Below are positions 23,476-32,225 of a stretch of DNA of 64,000 nt, piece after piece. Numbering within the stretch: position 1 is the stretch's first letter; each line of letters opens with the position of its first letter. The stretch is from Viridibacterium sp035456105. Its GTDB lineage: Bacteria; Pseudomonadota; Gammaproteobacteria; Burkholderiales; Rhodocyclaceae. The notes below the pieces were generated by a model. That model did not search any database, was not told the DNA's origin, and saw nothing but the letters and a program-made list of their open reading frames with translations. Both the position numbers and the translations under genes were made by a program. The stretch lies in NCBI GenBank assembly GCA_035456105.1, contig DATIDV010000024.1, forward strand, positions 1 to 64,000. The letters run 5' to 3'.

Positions 23476-24984
23476 ATGAAAACCCACACCAAGCCAGTGC
23501 CGGGGCTGCGGCAACGCACGCCCATGCTCGCCAGACTCCTGCAATGCGTATCGCATAGTCGCTTCGCCAGACTGCTTGCACTGCTGATCGTTACCAGCGC
23601 GGGCGCACAACAAGCCTTTGCCGCGACCGGCCCTTGCGACATTTACGCTTCCGGCGGTACGCCCTGTGTCGCCGCGCACGCCATGACGCGCGCCCTGTAC
23701 GGCGCTTACAGCGGCAAGCTCTATCAGGTCACGCGCGCATCCGATGGCACCTCCACCGACATCAAGACGGTGGCCGCCGGTGGGGTCGCCGACGCTGCCG
23801 CGCAAGACGCCTTTTGCAAAGGCACCACCTGCATGATCAAGGCGATCTACGACCAGTCTGGCAAAGGCAATCACCTCACGGTTGCACCCGCAGGCGGCAA
23901 CGGCAGTGCCGACCGGACCGCGCTTGCCACCTCGCTAAAGGTCACCGTCAATGGCAAGTCGGTGTATGGCCTCTACGTCTCGGCAGGCGTCGGCTATCGC
24001 CGCAACGCCACCTCGAGCATCCCGACGGGCAGCGCATCGGCGGGTACCTACATGGTCACCAGTGCTACGCACGTGAATGACGGTTGCTGCTTCGACTACG
24101 GCAACGCCGAGACGAACAACCTCGACAACGGCAACGGTCGCATGGGCGCCGTCTACTTTGGCCGGCTGTGCTGGTTCGCTTGCTCAGGCTCCGGCCCCTG
24201 GGTGATGGCCGACCTTGAGAACGGCCTCTTCCTTGGCGGCAACGGCACGAACTCGAACAACACGGGTCGCAACACCAACTATGTCACCGCCATGGTCAAG
24301 AACGATTCATCGACCTACGCCATCAAGGACGGCAATGCGCAATCCGGCAGCCTGAAAACCGACTACAGCGGCTCGCTGCCGACCACCAGCGGTTACAAAC
24401 CCCTCCAGCTGGAAGGCGCCATCATCCTCGGCATAGGTGGTGACAACAGCAAGGTGGCCACCGGCAATTTCTATGAAGGCGCCATGACGGCCGGCAAGCC
24501 TTCGGATGCAACGGACAATGCCGTGCAGGCCAACATCGTCGCCGCCGGCTACAGCGGCAGTCCGGTCGGCAACTACGTGCGTCTTGTGAACCAGAACAGC
24601 AGCAAGTGTGTCGACGTGCAGCAGCCCAACTATGACAACGGTGCCAATGTGGGCGAGTACACCTGCAACGGCGGCGCATGGCAGGGCTGGCAACTCGTCG
24701 ATCTCGGCAATGGCTACTACAACATCGTCAGCGAGCACAGCGGCAAGTGCCTGGACGTGACGGGTTCATCCACCGCCGATGGCGCGAACGTGGAGCAGTG
24801 GGCCTGCAATAGCGGCACCAACCAGCAATGGAAAAAGACGACCACCACCTCGCCGTATTTCACGCTGACCGCGCGCCACAGCGGCAAGGTGCTCGATGTC
24901 GAGAATTGCGGCACGGCTGACGGCACCAACATCCGGCAGTGGGCGGCACTCAACAACACCTGCCAGGCGTGGAAGACCCAGTAA
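23476..24984 (+). CDS. Secreted alpha-L-arabinofuranosidase (GH54) with ricin-type lectin domain
   Basis: 502 aa. A long signal peptide ends near QQAFA (residue 49). The GH54 catalytic domain covers about residues 51-360 and starts GPCDIYASGGTPCVAAH, as in fungal AbfB enzymes. The vicinal Cys204-Cys205 (NDGCCFDYGN) match the unusual disulfide of this family. By alignment Glu248 (MADLENG) is the nucleophile and Asp323 (GIGGDNS) the acid/base. Instead of the fungal CBM42, a C-terminal ricin-B/CBM13 beta-trefoil (about 365-502, QxW repeats such as NQQW and CQAW) follows. It should release arabinose from arabinan or arabinoxylan outside the cytoplasm. GGAGACAGAGA precedes the ATG. Confidence 0.92.
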   Translation: MKTHTKPVPGLRQRTPMLARLLQCVSHSRFARLLALLIVTSAGAQQAFAATGPCDIYASGGTPCVAAHAMTRALYGAYSGKLYQVTRASDGTSTDIKTVAAGGVADAAAQDAFCKGTTCMIKAIYDQSGKGNHLTVAPAGGNGSADRTALATSLKVTVNGKSVYGLYVSAGVGYRRNATSSIPTGSASAGTYMVTSATHVNDGCCFDYGNAETNNLDNGNGRMGAVYFGRLCWFACSGSGPWVMADLENGLFLGGNGTNSNNTGRNTNYVTAMVKNDSSTYAIKDGNAQSGSLKTDYSGSLPTTSGYKPLQLEGAIILGIGGDNSKVATGNFYEGAMTAGKPSDATDNAVQANIVAAGYSGSPVGNYVRLVNQNSSKCVDVQQPNYDNGANVGEYTCNGGAWQGWQLVDLGNGYYNIVSEHSGKCLDVTGSSTADGANVEQWACNSGTNQQWKKTTTTSPYFTLTARHSGKVLDVENCGTADGTNIRQWAALNNTCQAWKTQ

Positions 24985-25048
24985 GCAGCAAGAGCTGAAA
25001 TCGCGATCCGCTGCTGCAAGGCGGATCGCTGATTTCAGGTTGTTGCGT

Positions 25049-25165
25049 GCGTGAGGTGTGTCGGGCGCAGGGTGGAACTCTGCAGGAGGTTTCCGCCGGC
25101 TTGGGGCGCTCATGCTGCGCAAAGCCGCCTCTGGGCGGCTGGCGGAGCCGCCTTGCGTTCCGCCC
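25049..25165. repeat. Dispersed palindromic repeat (GGAACnCCGC family), copy 4
   Basis: Begins GCGTGAGGTGTGTCGGGCG, continues CAGGGTGGAACTCTGCAGGA and ends GCCTTGCGTTCCGCCC. It occupies most of the gap between the convergent GH54 and symporter genes and may act as a bidirectional terminator hairpin. Confidence 0.78.
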
Positions 25166-25211
25166 TTGTGGTGTGTGGCACCGGGAGTCGTCGGCGTGGC
25201 TGCAGGAGCAC

Positions 25212-26813
25212 TCAGCGGCCGCGGCCCCAGAGCGTTTCGTACTTCCAGCCGGTCAGGTCTTCGACGACCTGTCGGCTCTCTTCGGATTCAGGCGTCGTGG
25301 CGCCACCGCGCAAGCGTTCGACTTCCTTTATCAACACCGCATGCGTCTGCGCGTTGAGACGGAAAGCGCGCGCGGCGTACATGCCCAGCACCATCACCGC
25401 CAGAGGGGCGAGCACCATCAACAGGCAGATGGTGCGGATCGCTTCCGGTGTCTGCTGGGCGACCTGACCGCCATTGCCAGCCGGTGAAACGTAGCCGCCC
25501 AGATCGATGACGAAGCCGGCCGCGACGATGGCGCCGGATTGGGCGAATTTGCGCACCAGCGTCATGACGCCGGCAAAGATGCCTTCGCGGCGCTGACCCG
25601 TCACGGCCTCGTCGATGTCGGGCAGGTAGTTGTAAACCGACCACGGGACGAAGTTCAGCGTGCCGCGTCCCAGGCCTGCGAGCAGCACCGGTACGAACAG
25701 CCAGAACACCACCGCAAAACGGAAGCCGGGCCGGGTCGGGTCGAGCGCGTTCAGGATGCTGTCGTCCAGCCCCTGCACGACGGTTCCGGCACCGGGCGGC
25801 AGGAGCAGGTAGAACGCCAGATACAGCAGCAGGGCCACGCCGAACAGGGACATGGCGATGCGGTAGGCCGGCATCGGCCCCGTGCGGATGACGACCTGGA
25901 TGGCAAAGATGACGGACACAAGTTGCGCCACATACATCACCGTCATGAGCTGCGAGATCACCAGCGTGGAACCGAGCAGGACGGTCGCAAGGAAGATCGG
26001 AAAGGCCGTGTTGAAGATGTCCTGCGAGATGTAGCCGCCCAGATAGAGGCTCAGGTGCTGGCGGAACGCGCGGATGCGCAAGGTCGAGAACAGGTCGCGG
26101 AACATCTTGACGGGCAGATTCACGATGTTGCTCAGGCTCAGCGCGTCGTCCGGCGGCAGGGTCAGTTCGTCGGCAGTGTAGGGGCGCTCCCAACTGGTCA
26201 ATAGCACGATGAGTACGACGGTCGAGAAGAGCCCGCCAAAGATGGCCGCCATGATGAAAAAGGTGTCGGGAGAATCCTTGCCGCCGACCTGGTTGATGAT
26301 CAGCGTGGGCAGGTAGGACGCCACGATCGCGGCCGCCTGACCGATGATCAGCCGCGCGCCAGCGAAGCGTGTTTTCTCCGTGTAGTCCTTGCTCATTTCG
26401 GCCGCCAGCGTCTCCCATGGGATGAGAAACATGGTGTAGAGCAGCTCGAAGAAGATGAAGCACAGCAGGTAGTAGGTGAAGGTGTGGCCGGTGCGGAAGA
26501 TCAGCGCGAAGCTGGGCAGTAGCGGCAGCGTGATCAGCAGGAACAGCCTGCGCCGGCCGATCTTGTGGCCGATCCAGGTGTGGCGCAGGTTGTCGGACAC
26601 ATAGCCGATCGTTGGGCAGGTGATGGCTTCCAGCAAGCGAGGCAGCCCGAGGATAAGGCCGGCTTCGACGGCCGTGAGATTGCAGAAGGTCGTGAAGAAG
26701 AAAAACAGCCAGCCGCTGATGACCGCCTGGGCCCCGCCGCCCAGCATGTCGCCCGATCCCCAGCCCCAGTAGTTGATCCAGCGGGGCTTGCGGGGTTGTG
26801 TGACGCCACTCAT
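25212..26813 (-). CDS. GPH-family sugar:cation symporter (MFS)
   Basis: 533 aa with about 12 transmembrane helices. The opening KPRWINYWGWGSGDMLGGGA and the following GYVSDNLRHTWIGHKIGRRR loop are characteristic of the glycoside-pentoside-hexuronide:cation symporters (relatives of MelB, XylP and UidB). It probably imports pentosides, hexuronides or unsaturated oligogalacturonides. It lies 68 nt downstream of the GH105 gene on the same strand, so the two form an operon in which it would supply the hydrolase's substrate. The ATG is preceded by GGGAGAAGG. Confidence 0.87.
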   Translation of the reverse strand: MSGVTQPRKPRWINYWGWGSGDMLGGGAQAVISGWLFFFFTTFCNLTAVEAGLILGLPRLLEAITCPTIGYVSDNLRHTWIGHKIGRRRLFLLITLPLLPSFALIFRTGHTFTYYLLCFIFFELLYTMFLIPWETLAAEMSKDYTEKTRFAGARLIIGQAAAIVASYLPTLIINQVGGKDSPDTFFIMAAIFGGLFSTVVLIVLLTSWERPYTADELTLPPDDALSLSNIVNLPVKMFRDLFSTLRIRAFRQHLSLYLGGYISQDIFNTAFPIFLATVLLGSTLVISQLMTVMYVAQLVSVIFAIQVVIRTGPMPAYRIAMSLFGVALLLYLAFYLLLPPGAGTVVQGLDDSILNALDPTRPGFRFAVVFWLFVPVLLAGLGRGTLNFVPWSVYNYLPDIDEAVTGQRREGIFAGVMTLVRKFAQSGAIVAAGFVIDLGGYVSPAGNGGQVAQQTPEAIRTICLLMVLAPLAVMVLGMYAARAFRLNAQTHAVLIKEVERLRGGATTPESEESRQVVEDLTGWKYETLWGRGR

Positions 26814-26881
26814 GCCTTCTCCCTCTCGATTGTCCTTGTGTCGTGAGCTTGCTCGTCGTTCCTGCCGTTGGCGACCTGCGC

Positions 26882-28045
26882 CTAGATGAAGCGGTACATG
26901 AACTCGCCCAGCGCGAGCAGGGCCATCGCCTGGCCGAAAGGCATCGAGGTCAGCGGGATGTCCTTGTACTCCTGCAGCGTGTTGAAGACCGGCGTGCCGA
27001 AGCTGACCTGCGTCAGCTCACCGGCAGGGTTGATCTTGGCGCGCACGGCCTTGGCGGCCTTGATACCGACGGCCTCGTATTCCTTGGAGATGTAGCCCTT
27101 GCGCACGGCCTTCAGGATGCCGTAGGCGAAACCTGCTGAGGCCGAGGCTTCCTCGTAGGAAGTGGGGTCGTCCAGCAGGGTGCGCCACAGGCCGGACGGG
27201 GCCTGGCATTGCGCCAGTGCCTTGATCTGGGCTTCCAGCGCCGAGGTCAGGAACATGCGGAATGCATCACCCTCCGGCAGGTCCAGCAGTTCGATGAACT
27301 CGGGAATGACGATGGTGACCCACGAGTTGCCACGCGCCCACAGCGCGTTCGCGAAATGGTGCCGGCCTTCGAAAGACCAGCCGTGAAACCACAGGCCGCT
27401 CTTGCGGTCGGCGAGGTACTTGATGTGCACCATGAACTGACGCTTGGCTTCTTCCACATAGTGCGGCCGGTTCAGCACCTGGCCGATCTTCGCCAGCGGC
27501 ACGACCGACATCATGAGCGTGTCATCCCACAGCTGCTGATGGCTGACGAGGTTGTAGGTGACGTGCTGGAAGCCGCCTTCCTCGGTGCGCGGCAGCCCGT
27601 CGAACAGCCACTGCCCCCACACGTCGAGGTAGGGCAGGAAGCTGCGGTTGCCGGTGCGCTCGTACAGATAGGCGAGCGTCAGGAAGGGCGCGACCGTGTT
27701 GATGTTGCGCGAGGGCGTGCCTTCCGCGAGACGCGCATCGAACCATTGCGTGATGATCTCCATGGCCTTCGGATCACCGGTCATCTCCCACATCTTGTAG
27801 ACGCCGTAGAGGCCTACGCCTTGCGTCCACTCCCAGCCGTTCCAGCTCTTTGTGTCGAGTACGCGGCCGTCATCCAGGCGTAGCAGGAACTGCCCGCTCT
27901 CATCGCGGATGTTGATGAGGTTGTCGATCAGACGGTGAATCGCGTCCTGATAGTCTTCCCGATCAGCCCCCAGTGCGGCCGTGTGGTGCGCCAGCAGAGG
28001 GTCGATGCGCGAAGAGTCGATAGGCTTGAGGATCTGTTGGCTCAT
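26882..28045 (-). CDS. GH105 unsaturated rhamnogalacturonyl hydrolase (YteR/RhiN-like)
   Basis: 387 aa from ATG 28045, chosen because GCGGAG lies upstream and because residues above it are not conserved. The (alpha/alpha)6-barrel signatures are present: NGWEWTQGVGLYGVYKMW, the catalytic Asp region HQQLWDDTLMM, GRHHFANALWARGNSW and FAYGILKAVRKGY. GH105 enzymes hydrate the 4,5-double bond of unsaturated galacturonyl ends made by pectate or rhamnogalacturonan lyases. There is no signal peptide, so it should act in the cytoplasm on oligosaccharides imported by the GPH symporter encoded downstream. Confidence 0.9.
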   Translation of the reverse strand: MSQQILKPIDSSRIDPLLAHHTAALGADREDYQDAIHRLIDNLINIRDESGQFLLRLDDGRVLDTKSWNGWEWTQGVGLYGVYKMWEMTGDPKAMEIITQWFDARLAEGTPSRNINTVAPFLTLAYLYERTGNRSFLPYLDVWGQWLFDGLPRTEEGGFQHVTYNLVSHQQLWDDTLMMSVVPLAKIGQVLNRPHYVEEAKRQFMVHIKYLADRKSGLWFHGWSFEGRHHFANALWARGNSWVTIVIPEFIELLDLPEGDAFRMFLTSALEAQIKALAQCQAPSGLWRTLLDDPTSYEEASASAGFAYGILKAVRKGYISKEYEAVGIKAAKAVRAKINPAGELTQVSFGTPVFNTLQEYKDIPLTSMPFGQAMALLALGEFMYRFI

Positions 28046-28086
28046 GATGGCTCCGCTTTCGTGATCACGTTTTGTGGGATTCTTAC

Positions 28087-28110
28087 AATGACACACCAAA
28101 TGACATACCA
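28087..28110. promoter_or_regulatory. Tandem 12-bp direct repeat, candidate operator
   Basis: AATGACACACCA at 28087-28098 is followed directly by AATGACATACCA at 28099-28110 (11 of 12 identical), between the divergent GH105 and SemiSWEET genes. On the other strand the unit reads TGGTrTGTCATT. Head-to-tail identical half-sites one helical turn apart suggest cooperative binding by a sugar regulator, possibly GntR- or LacI-type; no regulator gene is adjacent. Confidence 0.5.
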
Positions 28111-28145
28111 TTATTTCAGAATAACGTCCTTGGATGACACCCGCC

Positions 28146-28406
28146 ATGCCCACCATTTACGTAGAAATTCTTGGTTACATATCCGCTTGCCTGACCACGA
28201 TCTCTTTTGCTCCTCAGGCCTGGCTGGTGTGGAAGACGCGGTCTGCCGCGGGCGTCTCACTAGGTATGTATAGCCTGTTTGTCACGGGTATCGGGTGCTG
28301 GTTGGTGTATGGCTATTTCATCCAGTCCTGGCCGTTGTTCCTCTCCAACCTCGTCACCTTCGTGCTGTCCGGCTTCATCCTCGGCATGAAGCTGCGTTTC
28401 GGCTGA
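28146..28406 (+). CDS. SemiSWEET-type sugar transporter (MtN3/PQ-loop)
   Basis: 86 aa with three transmembrane helices, the size of a bacterial SemiSWEET protomer. The PQ motif appears in TISFAPQAWLVWKTRSAAGVS and is followed by GMYSLFVTGIGCWLVYGYF. Two copies dimerise to give a six-helix facilitator for mono- or disaccharides. An in-frame ATG at 28134 is an alternative start and neither has a strong ribosome site. It is divergent from the GH105 gene, so it may export or import the released sugars. Confidence 0.88.
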   Translation: MPTIYVEILGYISACLTTISFAPQAWLVWKTRSAAGVSLGMYSLFVTGIGCWLVYGYFIQSWPLFLSNLVTFVLSGFILGMKLRFG

Positions 28407-28445
28407 GCCTGCGGTGCCGCACCAATATCCCTGACGCCAAACGAG

Positions 28446-28470
28446 GGGCCTCATGACGGCCCTTGTTGTA
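28446..28470 (+). terminator. Weak terminator hairpin
   Basis: GGGCC-TCATGAC-GGCCC followed by TTGTTGT lies 40 nt after the SemiSWEET stop and just before the end of the convergent MFS gene. The stem is short and the U-tract is interrupted. Confidence 0.45.
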
Positions 28471-28483
28471 TGCGTCGGTTGTG

Positions 28484-29731
28484 TCAGTGTCCGAGCGGCG
28501 TGGGTGATAGCCGTTGTCGCAAGGCGAGCAGCACCAGCAGCATGACGATGGCCGACAGGCCCAGCGACCAGTGCACGCCAGCGATGGTGCCGACCAGGCC
28601 GACCGTGACGCCGCTGAAGGTGCGCATGCCCATGGCGCACATATTGAAGACGCCGATGACGCGGCCGCGGATATCCGCCGGTGCGTTCAGCTGCACCAAT
28701 GTCTGCGTCATGCTGTTGTAGGAGAGCTCGCACATACCGGCGCAGAACAGCAGCGCGAGCGCGAGCGGGTAGGCGCGGGTCATGGCGAAGCAGCCCAGCG
28801 ACAGGCACCAGCCCATGGCGAGCAGCACGGCGGCGCGCGGTGCAGGCTTGAAGAGCTGGAAGCGCTCGAGCAGGAAGCCGGCCGTGAGCGCACCTGCCGC
28901 ATCCGCCGCCAGCAGCGCGCTGTAGGAGACGCCGGGGTCGCCGTGGCCGAGGTCCTGCGCGAAGTTGGGCATCTGCGCCTGGTAGCTGTTGCCGATGAAG
29001 AAGGAGGCGGCACCGGCGAGCAGGATCATCGACAGCAGGATGGGCTGGTTGGCGATGTCGCGCAGGGTCTGGCGCACATCGGCCCAGCCGCGCACGGCGC
29101 GCTGCGGCGCGGGCGAGCCCTTGCGGAATTTCGGCCCGTAAGGCGCCTTCCACATCCACAGGATGACGGGCAGGTAGAAGCAGGCGTTGAGGAAAATGCC
29201 GTACTTCGGCCCCAGCGTGAGCATGATGGCACCGCCGACTGCCGGGCCAACCAGCACGCCGAGCGTGCGCGCAGTGGCGTTGAGACGCACTGCGCTGGGC
29301 AGGATGTCGCGCGAGACGATGTCATGTACGAGGATCTGGCTCGATGTCTGCCAGAACACACCGGCACAACCGTGGATGACCAGCAGCAGCATGGCCTGCC
29401 ACATCTGCAGCGTGTCGGTGACGAAGAAGTAGCCCCAGCCGAGTGACGCCGTCATGAACAGCAGCATGCCGATCTGGTTGAGGCGGCGCGGGTCGAAGCG
29501 GTCCGCCAATGCACCGGCGGGGATCGAGAAAACGAGGAAAGGCAGCCAGTGCGAGACGACGGCGAAGCCCCCGAGCGCGGCGGAGTGGAACTTCTGGTAG
29601 GCCATCCAGTAGCTGATCACGTGCTCGATGTTGTCGGCCATCATCGCCAGGAAGTAGGTGGCGAGGAAGGCGCGGAAACCCGGCACGCGTAGCGCTGCGA
29701 AGGAGACCGTGGATGCTGGTGCGTTCTGCAT
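28484..29731 (-). CDS. MFS exporter (EntS-like)
   Basis: 415 aa with about 12 transmembrane helices. ALADRFDPRRLNQIGM is the loop 2-3 motif, and FSIPAGALADR and VGPAVGGAIML are typical of the EntS/MFS_3 exporter group, which moves siderophores or drugs. The substrate cannot be named and no siderophore gene is present here. Upstream (29732-29934) an interrupted palindrome CGCCGCAA...TTGCGGCG (29796-29824) could be an operator or a hairpin; otherwise that gap appears empty. Confidence 0.87.
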   Translation of the reverse strand: MQNAPASTVSFAALRVPGFRAFLATYFLAMMADNIEHVISYWMAYQKFHSAALGGFAVVSHWLPFLVFSIPAGALADRFDPRRLNQIGMLLFMTASLGWGYFFVTDTLQMWQAMLLLVIHGCAGVFWQTSSQILVHDIVSRDILPSAVRLNATARTLGVLVGPAVGGAIMLTLGPKYGIFLNACFYLPVILWMWKAPYGPKFRKGSPAPQRAVRGWADVRQTLRDIANQPILLSMILLAGAASFFIGNSYQAQMPNFAQDLGHGDPGVSYSALLAADAAGALTAGFLLERFQLFKPAPRAAVLLAMGWCLSLGCFAMTRAYPLALALLFCAGMCELSYNSMTQTLVQLNAPADIRGRVIGVFNMCAMGMRTFSGVTVGLVGTIAGVHWSLGLSAIVMLLVLLALRQRLSPTPLGH

Positions 29732-29934
29732 GATTTATGGAATGGTGAATGCCCGTGGCGTGACGGGATGAGAGCGACGGGGCAGCAAGTGCTTGCGCCG
29801 CAATGATCTCGCGATTTTGCGGCGTTAGTGTGACTACATCAAAGCAGGCGGACTGATTGACTGGATGTGCGTAGCGCTTATCCAGACTGCGCGGGTAGTG
29901 CAGAATATTCCCGTCTCACCGGAAGGACATCACC

Positions 29935-30207
29935 ATGTGCCGAACCATCAAGACCCTCTTCAACTTCGACCCACCCGCGACAGACCTTGAAGTCCACGAT
30001 GCATCGCTGCAGTTCGTGCGCAAGCTGAGCGGCTTCAATGCGCCGTCGAAAACCAATGCCGAAGCGTTTGAGCGTGCGATTGAAAAAGTTTCAGCGGCGG
30101 CGCGTGAGCTGATCGATTCGCTGGTGACGAATGCCGAGCCACGTTATCGCGAAGTGGAGGCGGCGAAAGCCAGGGCGCGCTCGGCGGCGCGATTCGGTAC
30201 GCGGTAG
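29935..30207 (+). CDS. DUF2277 family protein
   Basis: 90 aa. The opening MCRTIKTLFNFDPPATDLEV and the helical middle (RKLSGFNAPSKTNAEAFERA) are diagnostic of the DUF2277 family of short, mostly helical cytoplasmic proteins with no known role. The family is usually about this length, so the gene is intact. AAGGACATCACC precedes the ATG. Downstream, on the other strand, lies a frameshifted DUF1003 remnant. Confidence 0.9.
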   Translation: MCRTIKTLFNFDPPATDLEVHDASLQFVRKLSGFNAPSKTNAEAFERAIEKVSAAARELIDSLVTNAEPRYREVEAAKARARSAARFGTR

Positions 30208-30231
30208 CGCATGTCTGTCGGCGGTGGCCTG

Positions 30232-30500
30232 CTTGTCGATGAGTGCCTTTAGCAGATCAAACTGTTCCTTGCGTATGACGAGCAATTGCCCCACTGCTCC
30301 TCACACAGCGCGCCGAGATTTTTGTGCATCAGCATGATTTTGACTTCGGCCTCCAGGGTCTCTTCGTAATCGTGTCTGGCATTGCTGCGATCCTCCTGCG
30401 CTTGCCGGTCATGTGACGTGAGAATCACGGGCGACTGGGTCGATGACAGGATCGCCATTGCCCAGGCGAGTGTCAGCTGGTCGTTGTGCCCGGACGCCAC
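30232..30500 (-). pseudogene. C-terminal remnant of a DUF1003 membrane protein, frameshifted
   Basis: Minus-strand frame 1 reads LTLAWAMAILSSTQSPVILT followed by SHDRQAQEDR and HDYEETLEAEVKIMLMHKNL, the last membrane segment and the cytoplasmic tail of DUF1003 proteins. After EEQWG the similarity jumps frame to GQLLVIRKEQFDLLKALIDK, which is restored by adding one G to the GGGG run near 30290. The N-terminal half with the first membrane segments is missing. Thus it is both truncated and frameshifted. The right-hand boundary is an estimate based on where similarity fades. Confidence 0.7.
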
Positions 30501-30502
30501 GA

Positions 30503-30529
30503 CCCCGGCCGGAAAGTTTCCAGCCGGGG
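30503..30529. other. Hairpin at the truncated end of the DUF1003 remnant
   Basis: CCCCGGC at 30503-30509 and GCCGGGG at 30523-30529 form a strong stem (extended by GGAAA/TTTCC inside), followed by TTTG. It might be a terminator or a scar of the deletion. The rest of 30530-30694 holds no clear gene. Confidence 0.5.
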
Positions 30530-30694
30530 TTTGACGGATTTCATGGCATTTCGATTGTCAATTTCCGGTTCATTGCATATGAATACGATGTGGGGCTGAA
30601 TCAACCTGCAACGGGAGCAGGTGTATGTCGCACTCGATGGAGGAGGGTTTCGAACAGGTCACGCTGCCATTTCGGCACTTCAAGGAGGCGAGCC

Positions 30695-32224
30695 ATGGAA
30701 GATAAAGTCATCGTCACACATCGTGGAGCATTGACCGCGAAATACAAGACCGCAGGTTTTGCCAGGTTGCGCGCGGGCCTCACTGCGCTGGTTGCGAAGG
30801 ACAAGACACGCGGGATCAAGACGCTCGTTGTCTATCTGGACGATGCCGTGCAGATGAAGAAGTACGCGGGAAAGCCGCTGGTAAACGTCGCCGACTGCCG
30901 CGCGGCCAAAGGGGCGATCGATGCCGTCTACAAGGCCCTGTCGCCCGACTACCTCATGATTCTCGGCTCGAAGGATGTCGTGCCCCATCAGGACTTGAAG
31001 AATCCCGCATTCAGTGCGGGTGATGATGACGCAATTGCGTGGGGCGATCTGCCGTACGCCTGCGATGCGCCCTATGACCGCGATCCCGCCAGATTTGTCG
31101 GCCCCACGCGCGTCATCGGCCGGCTGCCGGATCTTACCGGCGCAACCGAACCTTCCCATCTGCTTGCGCTGCTCAAGACTGCGACCGACTGGAAAGGCCG
31201 GAGCGCGAGCGATTACACGAACTACTTCGGGCTCTCTGCTGCGGTGTGGAAAGGCTCGACCGCCTTGAGTCTCGACAACATCTTCGGCAACGCCACGGGC
31301 CTTATGCTGGCGCCGCCGAAAGGTCCGACGTTCCCGGCGACCAAGCTGGGTGCACGCTCGCATTTCATCAACTGTCATGGTGCCTTGGCGCAGCCGGAGT
31401 TCTATGGACAGCAGGGCAAGAAATTTCCGGTATCACTGACTACGGCTACGACGAAAGGCGCCATAGCGGAGGGCTCGGTGGCGGCGGTGGAATGTTGCTA
31501 CGGTGGCGAGCTTTACGATTCAGTCACGCTGGGCCTGCCCATGCCGATCTGTCAGAGCTATCTGCAGCAGGGGACATACGGTTACCTCGGTAGTACCACA
31601 ATTGCATACGGGCCGGCCGACACGAATGGCGCCGCTGACTGGATATGCCAGTTCTTCCTGTTGAACATCCTGGAAGGCGCATCGGTCGGGCGCGCCGCAC
31701 TGATGGCGCGGCAACAGTTCATTCAGCGCTGCGCGCAGATGGACGCCGTGGACCTGAAGACGCTTGCCCAGTTCTGCATCTATGGTGATCCGAGCGTGCA
31801 CCCCGTTGTCGGCAAACCCGCGCCCAAGGTTGCGGGGGTCTCGGCCTCCGAGGAGACAGAGCGTTTCGGACGCGGCGAACGTCGGGCAAAGATGAAGCAG
31901 ACGGGCGAGTTTCTGCTGCAGACGAAACCAACCGCTTCGAAGTCTCAGAAGGTCGGCAAATTGACGACGCAGACGAAGTCGGCGCTCGCCAATCTGGCTG
32001 TGAAAGCCGGCATGCCGCGCGAGCAGGCCTTCGTCGCTTACGCAGTCAAGGGCGCTCCCCGAGCAGCTGTGAAAAGTGGCAAGCTGGCCAGCGCGCCATC
32101 ACGCTATTTTCTGACGATCCACAATCCCGGCAAGGCCACGAATCAGGCTGGACAGCGCGTTGCGGTGGTCGCCAAGGAACTGGGCGGGCGGATCATCGAC
32201 TACTGCATTTATCACCAACGCTGA
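30695..32224 (+). CDS. Gingipain-like cysteine peptidase (C25, clan CD)
   Basis: 509 aa from ATG 30695 with an excellent AAGGAGG seven bases upstream; the frame is open to 30443 but has no support there. A C25-like subdomain is evident: PDYLMILGSKDVVPH, then RVIGRLPDLTGATEPSHLLA, as in the pre-catalytic part of gingipain-type enzymes. The clan CD dyad fits His228 in FINCHGA and Cys267 or Cys268 in VAAVECCYGG. No signal peptide or membrane segment is visible, so unlike gingipains it is probably cytoplasmic. The Lys-rich C-terminal region (about 390-509) is of unknown fold. Two very small genes follow in the same direction (ATG 2 nt after this stop, and one 66 nt later). Substrate and role are unknown. 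Confidence 0.78.
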   Translation: MEDKVIVTHRGALTAKYKTAGFARLRAGLTALVAKDKTRGIKTLVVYLDDAVQMKKYAGKPLVNVADCRAAKGAIDAVYKALSPDYLMILGSKDVVPHQDLKNPAFSAGDDDAIAWGDLPYACDAPYDRDPARFVGPTRVIGRLPDLTGATEPSHLLALLKTATDWKGRSASDYTNYFGLSAAVWKGSTALSLDNIFGNATGLMLAPPKGPTFPATKLGARSHFINCHGALAQPEFYGQQGKKFPVSLTTATTKGAIAEGSVAAVECCYGGELYDSVTLGLPMPICQSYLQQGTYGYLGSTTIAYGPADTNGAADWICQFFLLNILEGASVGRAALMARQQFIQRCAQMDAVDLKTLAQFCIYGDPSVHPVVGKPAPKVAGVSASEETERFGRGERRAKMKQTGEFLLQTKPTASKSQKVGKLTTQTKSALANLAVKAGMPREQAFVAYAVKGAPRAAVKSGKLASAPSRYFLTIHNPGKATNQAGQRVAVVAKELGGRIIDYCIYHQR

Positions 32225-32225
32225 G

